NCBI GenBank assembly: GCA_033064195.1
Contig: JARBJD010000525.1
Span: forward strand, 1-36,835
Source of the DNA: Blattamonas nauphoetae
Taxonomy: Eukaryota; Preaxostyla; Oxymonadida
Direction of reading: 5' to 3'
DNA length: 36,835 bases
Shown one piece after another: positions 9,801-16,269 of the stretch. The notes beneath the pieces were generated by a model, which did no database searches, was not told the origin of the DNA, and was given only the letters and a program-made list of their open reading frames with translations. Each line of letters opens with the position of its first letter. Positions within the stretch are counted from its first letter, which is position 1. Both the position numbers and the translations under genes were made by a program.

Positions 9801-9849
9801 ATTTGTTTGAACTTTCGTGCTGAGAATGATTAGAATGATTAGAATTCAC
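3103..9849 (-). CDS. LINE ORF2: reverse transcriptase with CCHC finger and restriction-like endonuclease
   Basis: A frame of about 2,250 codons. Numbered from 9849, the parts are: a basic N-terminus with an AT-hook-like KKKPGRKPEKK near 215; seven 39-aa repeats at about 458-736; and a reverse transcriptase at about 1160-1500 with TYRPIAV, motif A LLDMSNAF, motif B QQGCPLSPS and catalytic YLDD near 1378. A finger CPLC...H..CC follows near 1706, then RADLAL and FGLDLVIV (about 1770-1810) as the likely PD-(D/E)XK nuclease. Proline- and glutamine-rich 53-aa repeats run from about 1996. Function: target-primed reverse transcription at the 5S gene. The frame has no ATG between the ORF1 stop and 9523-9525 (residue 109), so the start is uncertain. 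At the C-end, three one-base-short repeat units put the frame out at 3243-3252 and it stops at 3103. Confidence 0.9.
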   Translation of the reverse strand: MNSNHSNHSQHESSNKSPHPPSIPLTHFGGKEKNSKREEANVHAGQVSENKEDNKEDNGNDIIRKIKRRQSEPPEVVNNLKPVESKRDRKKDEEDHTSESPSPTFSYLMSLCQNKESLTPPPSPNSTGTDSTPKNDEKISIDLPSPPAISGPQNEGMISERTLKVSIKAQMRVRERGIAKLRERHLTRLGQPQTSRRGLQKSKRVSKPHQNNKTKKKPGRKPEKKTIPADTTPHDKLHVPNDSQILFTYNNQINQNISFFYPTHPLDYTQTRQQSSPPIDIDSTASFLPKPQPSRDIMQDNEMINSVGEWFALHPMETHPTGKWTSHDDHSRNLNQVTREVDEIYSKSFPHFPHLSHWLPIETLFTISSQTTKKELPPDFFNLMSKRIKDLTDAQWDTLRRHSVCIQPSPIIDHQKIIGQIERNIRDDPSSVMDLPSHIFDHFRRSLHAPKRKRQTKKTIDINFGIDTAISRFPRSQPAGADTTMLEIHNPANSSSPPIDINFGTDTVISPFPRSQPAGADTTMLEIHNPANSSSPPIDINFGIDTAISRFPRSQPAGADTTMLEIHNPANSSSPPIDINFGTDTVISPFPRSQPAGADTTMLEIHNPANSSSPPIDINFGTDTVISPFPRSQPAGADTTMLEIHNPANSSSPPIDINFGTDTVISPFPRSQPAGADTTMLEMHNPANSSSPPIDINFGIDTAISPFPRLQPAGADTTMLEIHIPANSSSPSTFAAEISRPRPILAAYSPPMPISKTKTGMASMHLPIKRNSSLLTSAEARDTRNTARQELVGEQSINDRDRERLAVAKGNQLGLTEKCRLLVRRMNQFDCIHLNTIRNDLTLGTDELRPRRAERWSAQKMNQFNILTTTPIEMLFPVVGLGTTLPLDNQTLKKSIIQLSEDEASHIENLLTKTVVKKFSVVNAWKSLAGPEAIGLKRDNPSNLARQKRAEYSEARERFDITNTFNMPAKHHHPISFQRANTPPLEEIQTLISLPFDPFDGYTRWDADLSTRHLRKAKDALKQTFSDLLTTLSAPNPDLMSANVIAGKISAIPQTLKGGQKSEYHPPRAETMIHGKTLSKERRNRIETLVGKGKSSSALKELTQLENQTEPPLETILQQIQALHNFEDEKTLQLSPSHHTNKPDKGGEATEIKNALNSLNINSAPSLDGLTVELIKRCVSRNPTLMSKITNTLSLCLERGFLPKAWCVCRICPIQKSNGTYRPIAVQHTLRKVFARLLLERNKNWFYTHTSQRQRGVGTKLGRNSIIDTVETTLDNAVAQHKSKYVALLDMSNAFQCVKRQKLLDKLQNIPQHDDELLTFLKNSFEQEMLLMEKKGTVVQIHNSRGVQQGCPLSPSLFAFYITAPMRAAEIEDVEVWGYLDDLVVIADTHTKLNQSLTALTISLEDHGLALNPNKTEMVVVKNGHININPIQILDTMITPRPEVKLLGSLITQSQESRDHFFQERISKIQNTLPLLKELSHQAHILLLRQCLLAKPAYLLSTMLISPQTLEEADTIINTHLASTFGTPEQHQFLFNAPLKEGGFGIPSFKQTAKPALIHAITQLHPELWDSNPLITFGTDEERDKMQVQTARFSPTEWVQSQTLQFTEEETTAGKKGQSDLRSILSRRSMSDAITNLSKRNQDKYVVLSTATVQKWKTSLPSNRMFKFNNFSFQVALNNALLQPPLSWNAVFHKHRQLSLQTNTIICPLCKETMREEHAQCCARTSAIRTKRHNAIKLLLERACREVPGIQVEREVSLGQDNCSTTFHHTRADLALTITTSISNHRFISKTTEKTNGGTGVISFGLDLVIVQDFSSRTQTEIINPQKRVEEGENRKKNKSNKTNQESTIIGIGFSDNGHIGPNASSFLDFLKELARAAHVTNPVPSFLASTSAMLEHTRAFAEEAYLDLLQRLEEAENDRTEKTMVRDISEETHEMLAQLSPDSIPTSSIFITTTRLRPPTPNRDHSQPLFDNPPRQPTTANPNSLPSQAPSAQSSSQHPTHSPSNPHTNWKPDQEHVLDKNKQTTSSTHSQSFLPMSYPLQPPSSQHPTHSPTHSPSNSHTNWKPDQEHVLDKNKQTTSSTHSQSFLPMSYPLQPPSSQHPTHSPTHSPSNSHTNWKPDQEHVLDKNKQTTSSTHSQSFLPMSYPLQPPSSQHPTHSPTHSPSNSHTNWKPDQEHVLDKNKQTTSSTHSQSFLPMSYPLQPLHLNTQLIHQLIHHPIHTQTGSQTKSTSWTKTNKQPPRRTPSLSSQ
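7642..8475 (-). repeat. Seven 117-bp (39-aa) tandem units in LINE ORF2 N-terminal half
   Basis: The marker GTTGATGTCGATTG recurs at 7759, 7876, 7993, 8110, 8227, 8344 and 8461, exactly 117 bp apart, so the frame is kept. The encoded unit begins PIDINFGTDTVISPFPRSQ and ends near MLEIHNPANSSS. Two alternating variants (TDTVISPFPRSQ and IDTAISRFPRSQ) show local duplication of unit pairs. A degenerate relative (PIDIDSTASFLPKPQ) lies near 9010. Confidence 0.95.
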
Positions 9850-9897
9850 AACGATTGGATTGCAAAGAGTGTCAGTGATGTTTCGCGTCGATGGTTG

Positions 9898-10455
9898 TTA
9901 CTTTGTCTTCTTCAGAGAATGGATGAACTTGAAAGGGTTGAATTGTCCGAGTATCTCTTTCCACGTCGACTTACTTCTCGATTCAGGTTGGATGCTTTGT
10001 TTTTGTTTTTTTGTTGAGATAGCTGCTTTTGTTGTTGGACGCTCAGCTTGTTTCGCTATTTTCTTTTCGGCTTCTTCTTTTTTTGTTCTGATTGATCGAG
10101 GACGTGGGGATGGAAGCCGTTTTGATGGATGGTGGAGGGTGGTTGGCGAGTCGCCGTGAGAAGAGTTTGGCGAGAGGATCGTCCGTTGCGGGCGACGGAT
10201 GGTGTTTGGTGGGCGGGGAGGCAAGCGTGAGGTGTACTGAGTTGAGTGAGAGCGAGTGCGTTGGGGGGTATTTGAAAGACGTGTGCGAGGTAAGGATGAA
10301 GATCTAGAGAAAGGAAGATGGGTGTGGTCATCTGGTACGTCATCATAGGGTTGATTAGAAGGGGAGATAACTCGATCAAGCGAGAGGTCGGTCCCAGAAG
10401 TGGGTTTAATATGTTGGGCCGATTTTCTGGTTTGATCGTGAATGGTTGAATCCAT
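9898..10455 (-). CDS. LINE ORF1: short basic Ser/Pro/Lys-rich protein
   Basis: This protein of 185 aa starts at a true ATG (10453-10455), the first in the element. It is rich in Ser, Thr, Pro, Arg and Lys. A Lys/Glu/Ala-rich stretch in the second half (around KKEEAEKKIAKQAE) could form a helix. The C-terminus is KSTWKEILGQFNPFKFIHS followed by a basic tail. There is no CCHC knuckle or RRM that I can see. The charge suggests nucleic-acid binding, as for other LINE ORF1 proteins, but this is inference. It ends with TAA at 9898-9900, and the very next codons continue open into ORF2 in the same frame, so ORF1 and ORF2 may once have been one reading frame. Confidence 0.6.
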   Translation of the reverse strand: MDSTIHDQTRKSAQHIKPTSGTDLSLDRVISPSNQPYDDVPDDHTHLPFSRSSSLPRTRLSNTPQRTRSHSTQYTSRLPPRPPNTIRRPQRTILSPNSSHGDSPTTLHHPSKRLPSPRPRSIRTKKEEAEKKIAKQAERPTTKAAISTKKQKQSIQPESRSKSTWKEILGQFNPFKFIHSLKKTK

Positions 10456-10510
10456 AGAGAGTAGAATTCTGCAAAATCAAATTGAAGCACGCGGAAAAAG
10501 ACAAAATAAA
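10456..10510 (-). other. LINE 5' leader
   Basis: Only 55 bp separate the sense 5' end of the element from the ORF1 ATG (10453-10455). The first bases are T-rich. No promoter of its own is evident. The element sits downstream of 5S nucleotides 1-65 in the same orientation, so read-through from the 5S promoter region is one way it could be transcribed (inference). Confidence 0.6.
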
Positions 10511-10546
10511 GCGTTAGCCGCTTAACTTCGGAGGTCTGAAGGGATC
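10511..10546. repeat. Target-site duplication, right copy
   Basis: A 36-bp perfect match to 1611-1646, adjoining the LINE 5' end at 10510. Confidence 0.95.
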
Positions 10547-10576
10547 CGGTGCTGATGACTAACTATGGCCGTAGCT
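10511..10576 (-). pseudogene. 5S rRNA copy 3, 5' part (cut by LINE)
   Basis: This holds 5S nucleotides 1-65 with the correct 5' end GCTACGGCC at 10575. The remainder lies at 1560-1646. It keeps the A-box region but not the intermediate element or C box, so it is unlikely to bind TFIIIA properly. Nucleotides 30-65 are duplicated at the far end of the LINE. Confidence 0.94.
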
Positions 10577-10757
10577 CAAACACACCTCATCCACCATCCC
10601 CATTATCACTCAACTCTTTCCAAATCCTTCTCAATCTTCTCCTTCTCCCCTTCTCCAATCACAATCAACTTCCTTTCCATCATATCTTCCATATTTTTCT
10701 CTTTTCTCAAAATCTTTCTCAAAACTTCTGAAAAATCATTCTCTTCATTTCACTTTA

Positions 10758-10890
10758 TAGTTGTGTCACCAATATGTCCCATGTCACCAATCCGGCCTTT
10801 TTTCTGGAAAAATCAATATCGGTGAAACTAAGAAAAATCTGAAATTTAAGAATTATGCTCCCACGCGATCCCGAGAAAACCTCAAAATAC
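10758..10890 (+). repeat. Left 133-bp terminal inverted repeat of the foldback element
   Basis: It pairs imperfectly with 11222-11354. The best-conserved inner part contains CGATCCCGAGAAAACCTCAA, and the outer part contains TCCGGCCTTTTTTCTG. Confidence 0.82.
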
Positions 10891-11221
10891 CCCCTTTTGC
10901 CCGATGAAAAAAATCGTTTTGGCAATATCTCAACAACCAGTGAATCGATTTCGATGAAATTTTTCAGAGAAACGTTTTTTTGTGAAACAAACATTTTGGA
11001 AAAAGTTTGGAGAAAAAATTCTGGGTATTTGGAAAGATCGGAAAAAACCCATATTTTTCTCGACAAAATATTCTTTGGAAAAAAATCCTTTTATTTTTTG
11101 TTCATCTTTTGTCGAGATCTATCCGACTATAATGCCTTTTATTTGATTTAAAACGGATGGCTGGTTGTGGAGAAATGAGGGCAAAAAGTTGAAAAAAATG
11201 TGTGCATTCGTAAAGTTAAAC

Positions 11222-11354
11222 GTATTTTGAGGTTTTCTCGGGATCGGGTGGGAGGATAATTCGAAAATTTTATATTTTTCATAGTTTGACCAAAATAGTC
11301 CCTCACAGAAAAAAGGCCGGATTGATGACACCGGACAGTTTGGTGACACCACTA
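11222..11354 (-). repeat. Right 133-bp terminal inverted repeat of the foldback element
   Basis: Its reverse complement follows the left end base for base with scattered changes, including CGATCCCGAGAAAACCTCAA and TCCGGCCTTTTTTCTG. Confidence 0.82.
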
Positions 11355-11635
11355 TTAATCAATCTCTCATTATTTCTCTGTTTGTGTTTTCCTGACAATA
11401 ATTCTTTGGAAATCTCTTCATCATGTTTCTCTTCTTCTGACACTTCATTTCTATTGGATTCCATTCTGATGCAATGGAAAAAATAATTAAACAAGAACAA
11501 AACAAGAAAGAATGATGAAGAATTGATTATTGTGGAAGGAAAACAAGAAAGAATTGGATAAAACTGTATATTTTGGAAGAAGACGAAGAGATGAATGAGA
11601 AAAAGGCAAAATATTGGCAAAAAGGAAAAAGAAAA

Positions 11636-11752
11636 AGCTACAGCACTGGGTTTTTCCAGGCAGTCTCCCATCCAAGTACTAACCCAGCGTTAGCCGCTTA
11701 ACTTCGGAGGTCTGAAGGGATCCGGTGCTGATGACTAACTATGGCCGTAGCT
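11636..11752 (-). rRNA. 5S ribosomal RNA, copy 4
   Basis: Identical to copy 1 over the whole gene, with an intact terminal helix, the conserved GAAGTTAAGC block and a T5 terminator at 11632-11636. It is the outermost complete copy on the right. Confidence 0.96.
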
Positions 11753-12035
11753 CAAACACACCTCATCCACCATCCCCATTATCACTCAACTCTTTCCAAA
11801 TCCTTCTCAATCTTCTCCTTCTCCCCTTCTCCAATCACAATCAACTTCCTTTCCATCATATCTTCCATATTTTTCTCTTTTCTCAAAATCTTTCTCAAAA
11901 CTTCTGAAAAATCATTCTCTTCATTTCACTTTAATCAATCTCTCATTATTTCTCTGTTTGTGTTTTCCTGACAATAATTCTTTGGAAATCTCTTCATCAT
12001 GTTTCTCTTCTTCTGACACTTCATTTCTATCGGAT

Positions 12036-12548
12036 TCCATCCTTTTCTTAAATGCCCTTCGAATCAATTTCAAATCCAAGCTATTTCATCCCATTCTGAG
12101 ACACAATCTCTCATTTGCCATTTTCCTCCTATTTCCTCTACATTTCTCACAAGACTGTTTAGGAAAGAATTCTCTACAATTTCTTCGAGTAATTAAGTCA
12201 TAAATGGCTAATCTCTACAAACAGACATGTTGGTGAGAATCTCCCATACGATCCACTCTCATTCAGGACTTAAATATCGAAACAATCCCATCAATGCTTT
12301 GAAATCCAACTGAGCGCAATTTCTTCATACCATTGAGTTGGATGATATTCAAGTATCGTAACTCAGTGTGAGTGCCGTTGGATCCAATCCATAAGAAAAT
12401 CTTTCACAAAATACAGCTGAAATCAGCATTTCAGAGAAAAATACTGTCAATTGAGATTATTGACTTCGTTATTTACCATTCGATCAAGATCTCTTCTTCC
12501 AAACGAGAGATCAGAATATTCGTGATGGGGCGATTCTTTGTTGGGAGG
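12036..12548. other. Unique spacer between 5S array and ABC gene
   Basis: About 510 bp of AT-rich sequence without a convincing open frame, RNA gene or repeat. It lies downstream of the ABC transporter gene and upstream of the 5S array in transcription order. Confidence 0.6.
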
Positions 12549-12665
12549 TCAGTGGGTGAGGCTGTGGAGAAGTCCATTGAAAGTGGAGTCGGGATTCGCC
12601 TTCAGATTCTCGGGTGTGTCGAACTCGGCAACTGTCCCCTTGTCAATCACAAGAATGCGATCAGA
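12549..12665 (-). pseudogene. Remnant of ABCC NBD2 C-terminus
   Basis: Thirty-eight codons beginning SDRILVIDKGTVAEFDTPEN and ending in TGA at 12549. This is the stretch that follows the H-loop in NBD2 of ABCC proteins. It overlaps the last bases of the TMD2 frame in another frame. About 190 residues of NBD2 (Walker A through H-loop) are absent between them, so a clean internal deletion is the simplest cause. Confidence 0.82.
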
Positions 12666-15640
12666 GGATGATTACAAGCATGTTGAAATTGAGGGAGGAC
12701 GTCAGGGCGACTGAGAGTTGTGGGGCGGTCATGAAAAACCAGCCGATGACCACCACACCAACCACGTAAATCATCGAAATGAGCGACGTGTATGTCGTCC
12801 CCCAATTCTTCCCTTCCCAGTACAGCAGAGTGCGCACTGTCCAGTCGTCCACTTTCTCTTCAAACCGCCTCTTCCATCGGTCTTCTTGACGGAAGGCGCG
12901 GATGGTTGAGAGACCGGCTCCGTTGATCACTTCGGAGAAGATGGAGACAACAGGCGAGCAGGAAATGGAGTCGAGTCGCTGGAGGTCTCTCGCTGCTCTC
13001 GAATACAACACAAGAACGATTCCGAAGAGAAGAAGCACAGGAAGACCGATCGCAAGGAACGACGGCGTTGAAATCGCGATGATCACGATCTGCCCGACGA
13101 ATCCGACGACGAGCAGGTAAACGTCGTACAAGACATCGACCAGGTTCGTGTCAGTCTGCGCGATATCTCCTCCAAAACGGTTGATCACGCGTCCGAGCGG
13201 GGTTGTGTCGAAGAACGAGACTGGACAATGCATTACGTGTCGAAGGAGCTTCTCGTGGATGATTCTGTTTGAGCGGTGGGTCGAGCAGCCGACAGTACAG
13301 GCGTATAAGAACAGAAAGATCAGGGCCAGAATGGTGAGGAGTCCATAGATGCCCAGTTTCCAGTGGAACGTGAGAGGGACGAACAGGGTTGGTTCAGGAA
13401 CGACGCCCAGCCAGTAACTTTGGAATAACGTGACGCTTTCAACGATGATTCCAAAGAGTAAGGTGAAGGGAAGCAGCCAGACAGGCATCATTGTTGCGAT
13501 CAGCTGGAAGTACGTCTTGAACGAGATCGCACCGGTCGACTGCTCTTCCTCGGTCATCATCTGCCGAGCGGCCTTCTCCGCCTTTTCTTTGTCGTCGAAG
13601 GGTGAGACAGCGTTGGAGAGTGTGGGTGATGGTGTGGACGACGATTGGTTGGTCGAGTCGGAGTCGTTTTCTTCAGCATTTGCGAGGAGAATAGCACTGG
13701 CTGATGTGGTCTCGGTATCTTCTTGGGGAGGAAGAGTTGGGTTGAGTTTCTTGACTTGCTCCTCTTCTTGTGTCGTGACAGATGTTGAGTCTTGTTTGAC
13801 TTCCTCATTCTGAATATCTACCTTCTTTTCCTTCCTTTCCTTCTTGTCTTTCTCTTCACTTTGAATGATGAATTCATCAAAATTGATCCCCTGCTCTCTC
13901 AGCTCCTCATATCGCCCCTGTCCAACGATCCTTCCGTCCTTCAACGCCACAACCTTATCCGCTCTGTCCAAAAACTGGATCTGATTCGTCATCAACACAA
14001 CCGTCTTTCCTTTCAGTCTCCCCAAAATACACTCGTCGATCAAGAACCGCCCAGCATGCGCATCGACAGCGGAGAGTGGATCATCCAACACGACAATGTC
14101 TCTGTCCGAGTACACTGCACGTGCTAGCTGGATTCTCGCCTTCTGCCCTCCACTCAAATTCACCCCCTTCTCGCCGATCGCTGTCTGATCACCTGCAGCC
14201 AACATTTGAAGGTCTTTCTCGAGTGCACACACGCGGACGACGTCGGCATACTTTGCTTCGTCGAACGGCATCCCAAAGACGATGTTGCTGCGAACAGTGC
14301 TGTTGTTAATCCACGCAATCTGAGGGCAGAATGCGATTGATCCTCTGATGCAGACTGTTCCGTTGACGCGCTCGACATCGCCAGTGATTGCAGCGGCGAG
14401 AGACGATTTGCCACTTCCAACACCTCCCACAACCATCGTGAGTGAGCCAGTGGGGATTTGGAGACACATGTCGGTCAGCACAGAGACATGAGGTTTCTTG
14501 GACGAGGGAGATGGCGAGGTGGAGGGAGTGTTGGATGGTTTGGGCGACATGGTTGGAGATTCAACGGCCATTTCAGTTTGGTCGACGGTTGCTGTCCTCG
14601 CCTTGTTCTGTTTGACTTCCTTTTCTTCCTCCTTCTTCTTTTCATCAAGCTCTGCTTGTTCTTCTTCGGTGAGAGGAACTTCAGGTGCTTCTCCCCATTT
14701 GAACTCCCCTCCTTCGATTGTGATCGACAGCGACGCATCGGAAGGCGGTGCCCGTTCCTCAATCTTCATTTCCGGCAGAAGAAGGAAGTCTCGAATACGT
14801 CCAGCTGATATCGCCGTCGTTTGCGTGGATTGGATGTAATAAGGCAGCATTGTGGCTTCTCTCGTCATCAGCGTCAGAAAACCCAAATTAGGCATGACGA
14901 AGACTGCAAACTCAGATTCATCAAGTCCCCGAGTGGCAACAAGCAGGAATATCACGGAAATGTTGACGGAGGCGGGGATGCTGCGGATGATTGCGTTGGA
15001 AATGTAGAGCCATGTAACCATCTCGACAGAGGCTTTGACTTGCATAATGCGCTTGTTTTCTATCCGATCGATGAAGACATCTTCGAGGCCGGAGTATTTC
15101 ACAACTCTAATTCCCTGCAGTGTCTCGTTGATGATCGTGTTCCGATCGTCGTTTGACTCGAGGTACTTCTGTGTCGCGACACCCATCATAACGGTAGAAA
15201 TCATCGATATTGGGATGAGGACGATCCAGACAGCAATAGAGATGAGTGCTGTTGCCCCAAAATCGATGAGAACGAAGACGAGTGGAACGACGACGTGTAA
15301 CGGCAGAAGCAGCAAGTAGTAGATCTGCCAGTAATCATCTCCAACATTCCGCGTGTCGGCAGTGATCAGAGATAGAAGTCGGCCAGAGTCAACTTCTCCT
15401 TGAGTGTTCAGATTGAGCTTCAATGTCTTGTCGAAGATGAAGGCACACAACATCCCTCGTACGGACAACGTGCGATGGTAAAACAGACGGTAGCATACAC
15501 CATCAGCTAATCCTTGAATATATGGAATTACAATCTGCACAAGTCCAGAAGCAAAAGGGAATATGCCATTCGTCTCCTTGTTTGCGATGTCCTGCAGTAA
15601 CAGTTTCATGATTAGTGGCATGATGAGGTACGGTGCATTG
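12661..15640 (-). CDS. ABCC transporter, exon 3 (TMD1-NBD1-TMD2)
   Basis: The long third exon. It opens with NAPYLIMPLIMKLLLQDI once intron 2 is removed, continuing WYLVS from exon 2, the usual start of TMD1 helix 1 in ABCC proteins. Several hydrophobic segments precede NBD1 and several follow the linker. The exon ends LVIIL-TGA, where the reading frame runs out of the deleted NBD2. Confidence 0.85.
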
Positions 15641-15670
15641 CTGTGACAGTTTCAAGGAGACATTGCATAC
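15641..15670 (-). other. Mini-intron 2 of the ABCC gene (30 nt)
   Basis: The sense sequence begins GTATGC and ends GTCACAG. Its removal joins WYLV to SNAPYLIM in frame. The start GTATG is a good eukaryotic 5' splice site. Confidence 0.78.
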
Positions 15671-15763
15671 CTGACGAGATACCAGACGATGTTCACACCC
15701 AGCGACTTCTTCGACACTTGGAACAGGATGTACGTGAAGATACTTGGGCGTTTAGGTGGCTTT
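15671..15763 (-). CDS. ABCC transporter, exon 2
   Basis: A 93-nt exon encoding KPPKRPSIFTYILFQVSKKS and LGVNIVWYLV. This is the conserved approach to TMD1 of ABCC proteins, where a Pro-Ser motif precedes the first core helix. It is open only in this frame, and only if the two flanking GT-AG mini-introns are removed. Confidence 0.8.
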
Positions 15764-15792
15764 CTAGAAGGATAAAGTGTGGAAAAGTAGAC
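15764..15792 (-). other. Mini-intron 1 of the ABCC gene (29 nt)
   Basis: The sense sequence begins GTCTAC and ends CCTTCTAG. Its removal joins HPPNE to KPPKRPSIF in frame. Without removal the frame runs into a product unlike any ABCC protein. Confidence 0.75.
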
Positions 15793-16112
15793 TCATTGGG
15801 TGGGTGTTCCGATAGACCCCATTCAGTCCGAGTCTTCAGGTATTCTTCCTGCTCTTTGAGCCATCGCTGTCCACTACGCTGAATGTTGTATGAAACCTTA
15901 TCTTTCTTCGCACATTCAAAGATATCATCATTTGTGATTGGTTTGCAACGGCACACGTATGGATAATAGAAGAAGAAGAACAGATTGAAGCAAAAGTTGT
16001 GTCTGTCTTCCACATTCTTTCGTGGTTTAGTGGCGACGACATCAGATCCATCTAGTGACTGTTCAGTGCGAATAATTTCAGTTTGCGTTTCAGATAATTC
16101 GTTATCCGCCAT
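15793..16112 (-). CDS. ABCC transporter, exon 1 (cytosolic N-terminus)
   Basis: It starts at ATG 16110-16112 (MADNELSETQTEII). It contains FNLFFFFYYPYVCRCKPITNDDIFECAKKD, split here as FNLFFFFYYPYVCRC and KPITNDDIFECAKKD, which resembles the conserved 'F.W..P....G....L...D.' entry motif of MRP proteins. It ends in HPPNE at the first mini-intron. The gap to the upstream ADH gene stop (16270) is 157 bp, so both genes run in the same direction. Confidence 0.82.
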
Positions 16113-16269
16113 CACAAAAGTGAGCCAGTGAAAACATCTATGGTCAATGGGTGGATCTGATTCTCAAAAAATGGACCCCACAGAATAAGATGAAAGGAGA
16201 TTAACATCCATTCAGGTCCCGGATAAGCAGGGCTTGAATCAAAACAGAAAAATCAAAGGAATCGATATG

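Larger units (their letters stand above)
1647..10510 (-). mobile_element. Full-length non-LTR retrotransposon (LINE) inserted in a 5S rRNA gene
   Basis: This element of 8,864 bp lies in the same orientation as 5S transcription. Its sense 5' end is at 10510 and its 3' end at 1647. A perfect 36-bp target-site duplication flanks it, and there are no terminal repeats, inverted ends or poly(A) tail. It has a 5' leader of about 55 nt, a basic ORF1, a giant ORF2 and a 3' trailer of about 73 nt. The CCHC finger and nuclease-like segment behind the reverse transcriptase, with no AP endonuclease seen in front, fit the R2/NeSL/CRE type of LINE that carries a restriction-like endonuclease and usually inserts site-specifically. 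The identity of the duplication and the long open frame suggest a recent insertion. I cannot name the family. Confidence 0.93.
10758..11354. mobile_element. 597-bp foldback element (MITE-like) in the 5S spacer
   Basis: The element interrupts the spacer at CACTTTA/ATCAATC. It begins TAGTTGTGTCACCAA and ends TTGGTGACACCACTA, giving inverted ends. TTA is present on both sides (10755-10757 and 11355-11357), so the target duplication is TTA, or TA if the ends are read one base differently. Inverted homology continues inward for 133 bp on each side. The middle is AT-rich and has no credible gene. A 3-bp TWA duplication would suit a PIF/Harbinger-type MITE and TA a Tc1/mariner type. The termini do not settle which. 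Confidence 0.85.
10577..12035 (-). repeat. 5S rDNA array, right block and array edge
   Basis: The spacer of the split copy (10577-10757 and 11358-11631, interrupted by a small element), a complete 5S gene, and a further partial spacer. The last spacer follows the standard sequence to about 12035 (TCGGATTCCAT) and then becomes unrelated, so this is the right edge of the array. Spacers here share a CTTTTCTCAAAA variant that differs from CTTTCTCAAAA in copies 1 and 2. Confidence 0.9.
12549..16112 (-). pseudogene. ABCC/MRP-type ABC transporter gene lacking NBD2
   Basis: Spliced over two mini-introns, the gene reads from ATG 16110-16112 to TGA at 12661 as 1,130 aa, and the three exons sum to an exact multiple of three. 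Order: cytosolic N-terminus; TMD1; NBD1 with Walker A GGVGSGKSS (14404-14422), CPQ Q-loop, signature LSGGQ (about 14155) and Walker B IVVLDDPLSAVDAH; a charged linker; TMD2 ending TSSLNFNM. A full MRP then needs NBD2. Here all of it except the last 38 codons (12549-12665, beginning SDRILVIDKG) is missing and the remnant is out of frame. The H-loop of NBD1 reads TNQ instead of THQ. An intact relative would export conjugated anions or drugs. Without NBD2 this one is probably non-functional, or a half-active product at best. Confidence 0.88.

Noticed and set aside
9898-9900. Genome-wide reassignment of TAA to glutamine, as known in some oxymonads and ciliates
   Set aside because: The Fe-ADH frame ends with TAA at the normal family length, and the other long frames contain no in-frame TAA within conserved domains.
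1647-10510. LTR retroelement or DNA transposon instead of a LINE
   Set aside because: There are no terminal direct or inverted repeats and no integrase, protease or transposase. The target duplication is 36 bp and the RT motifs with a rear CCHC finger are LINE-like.
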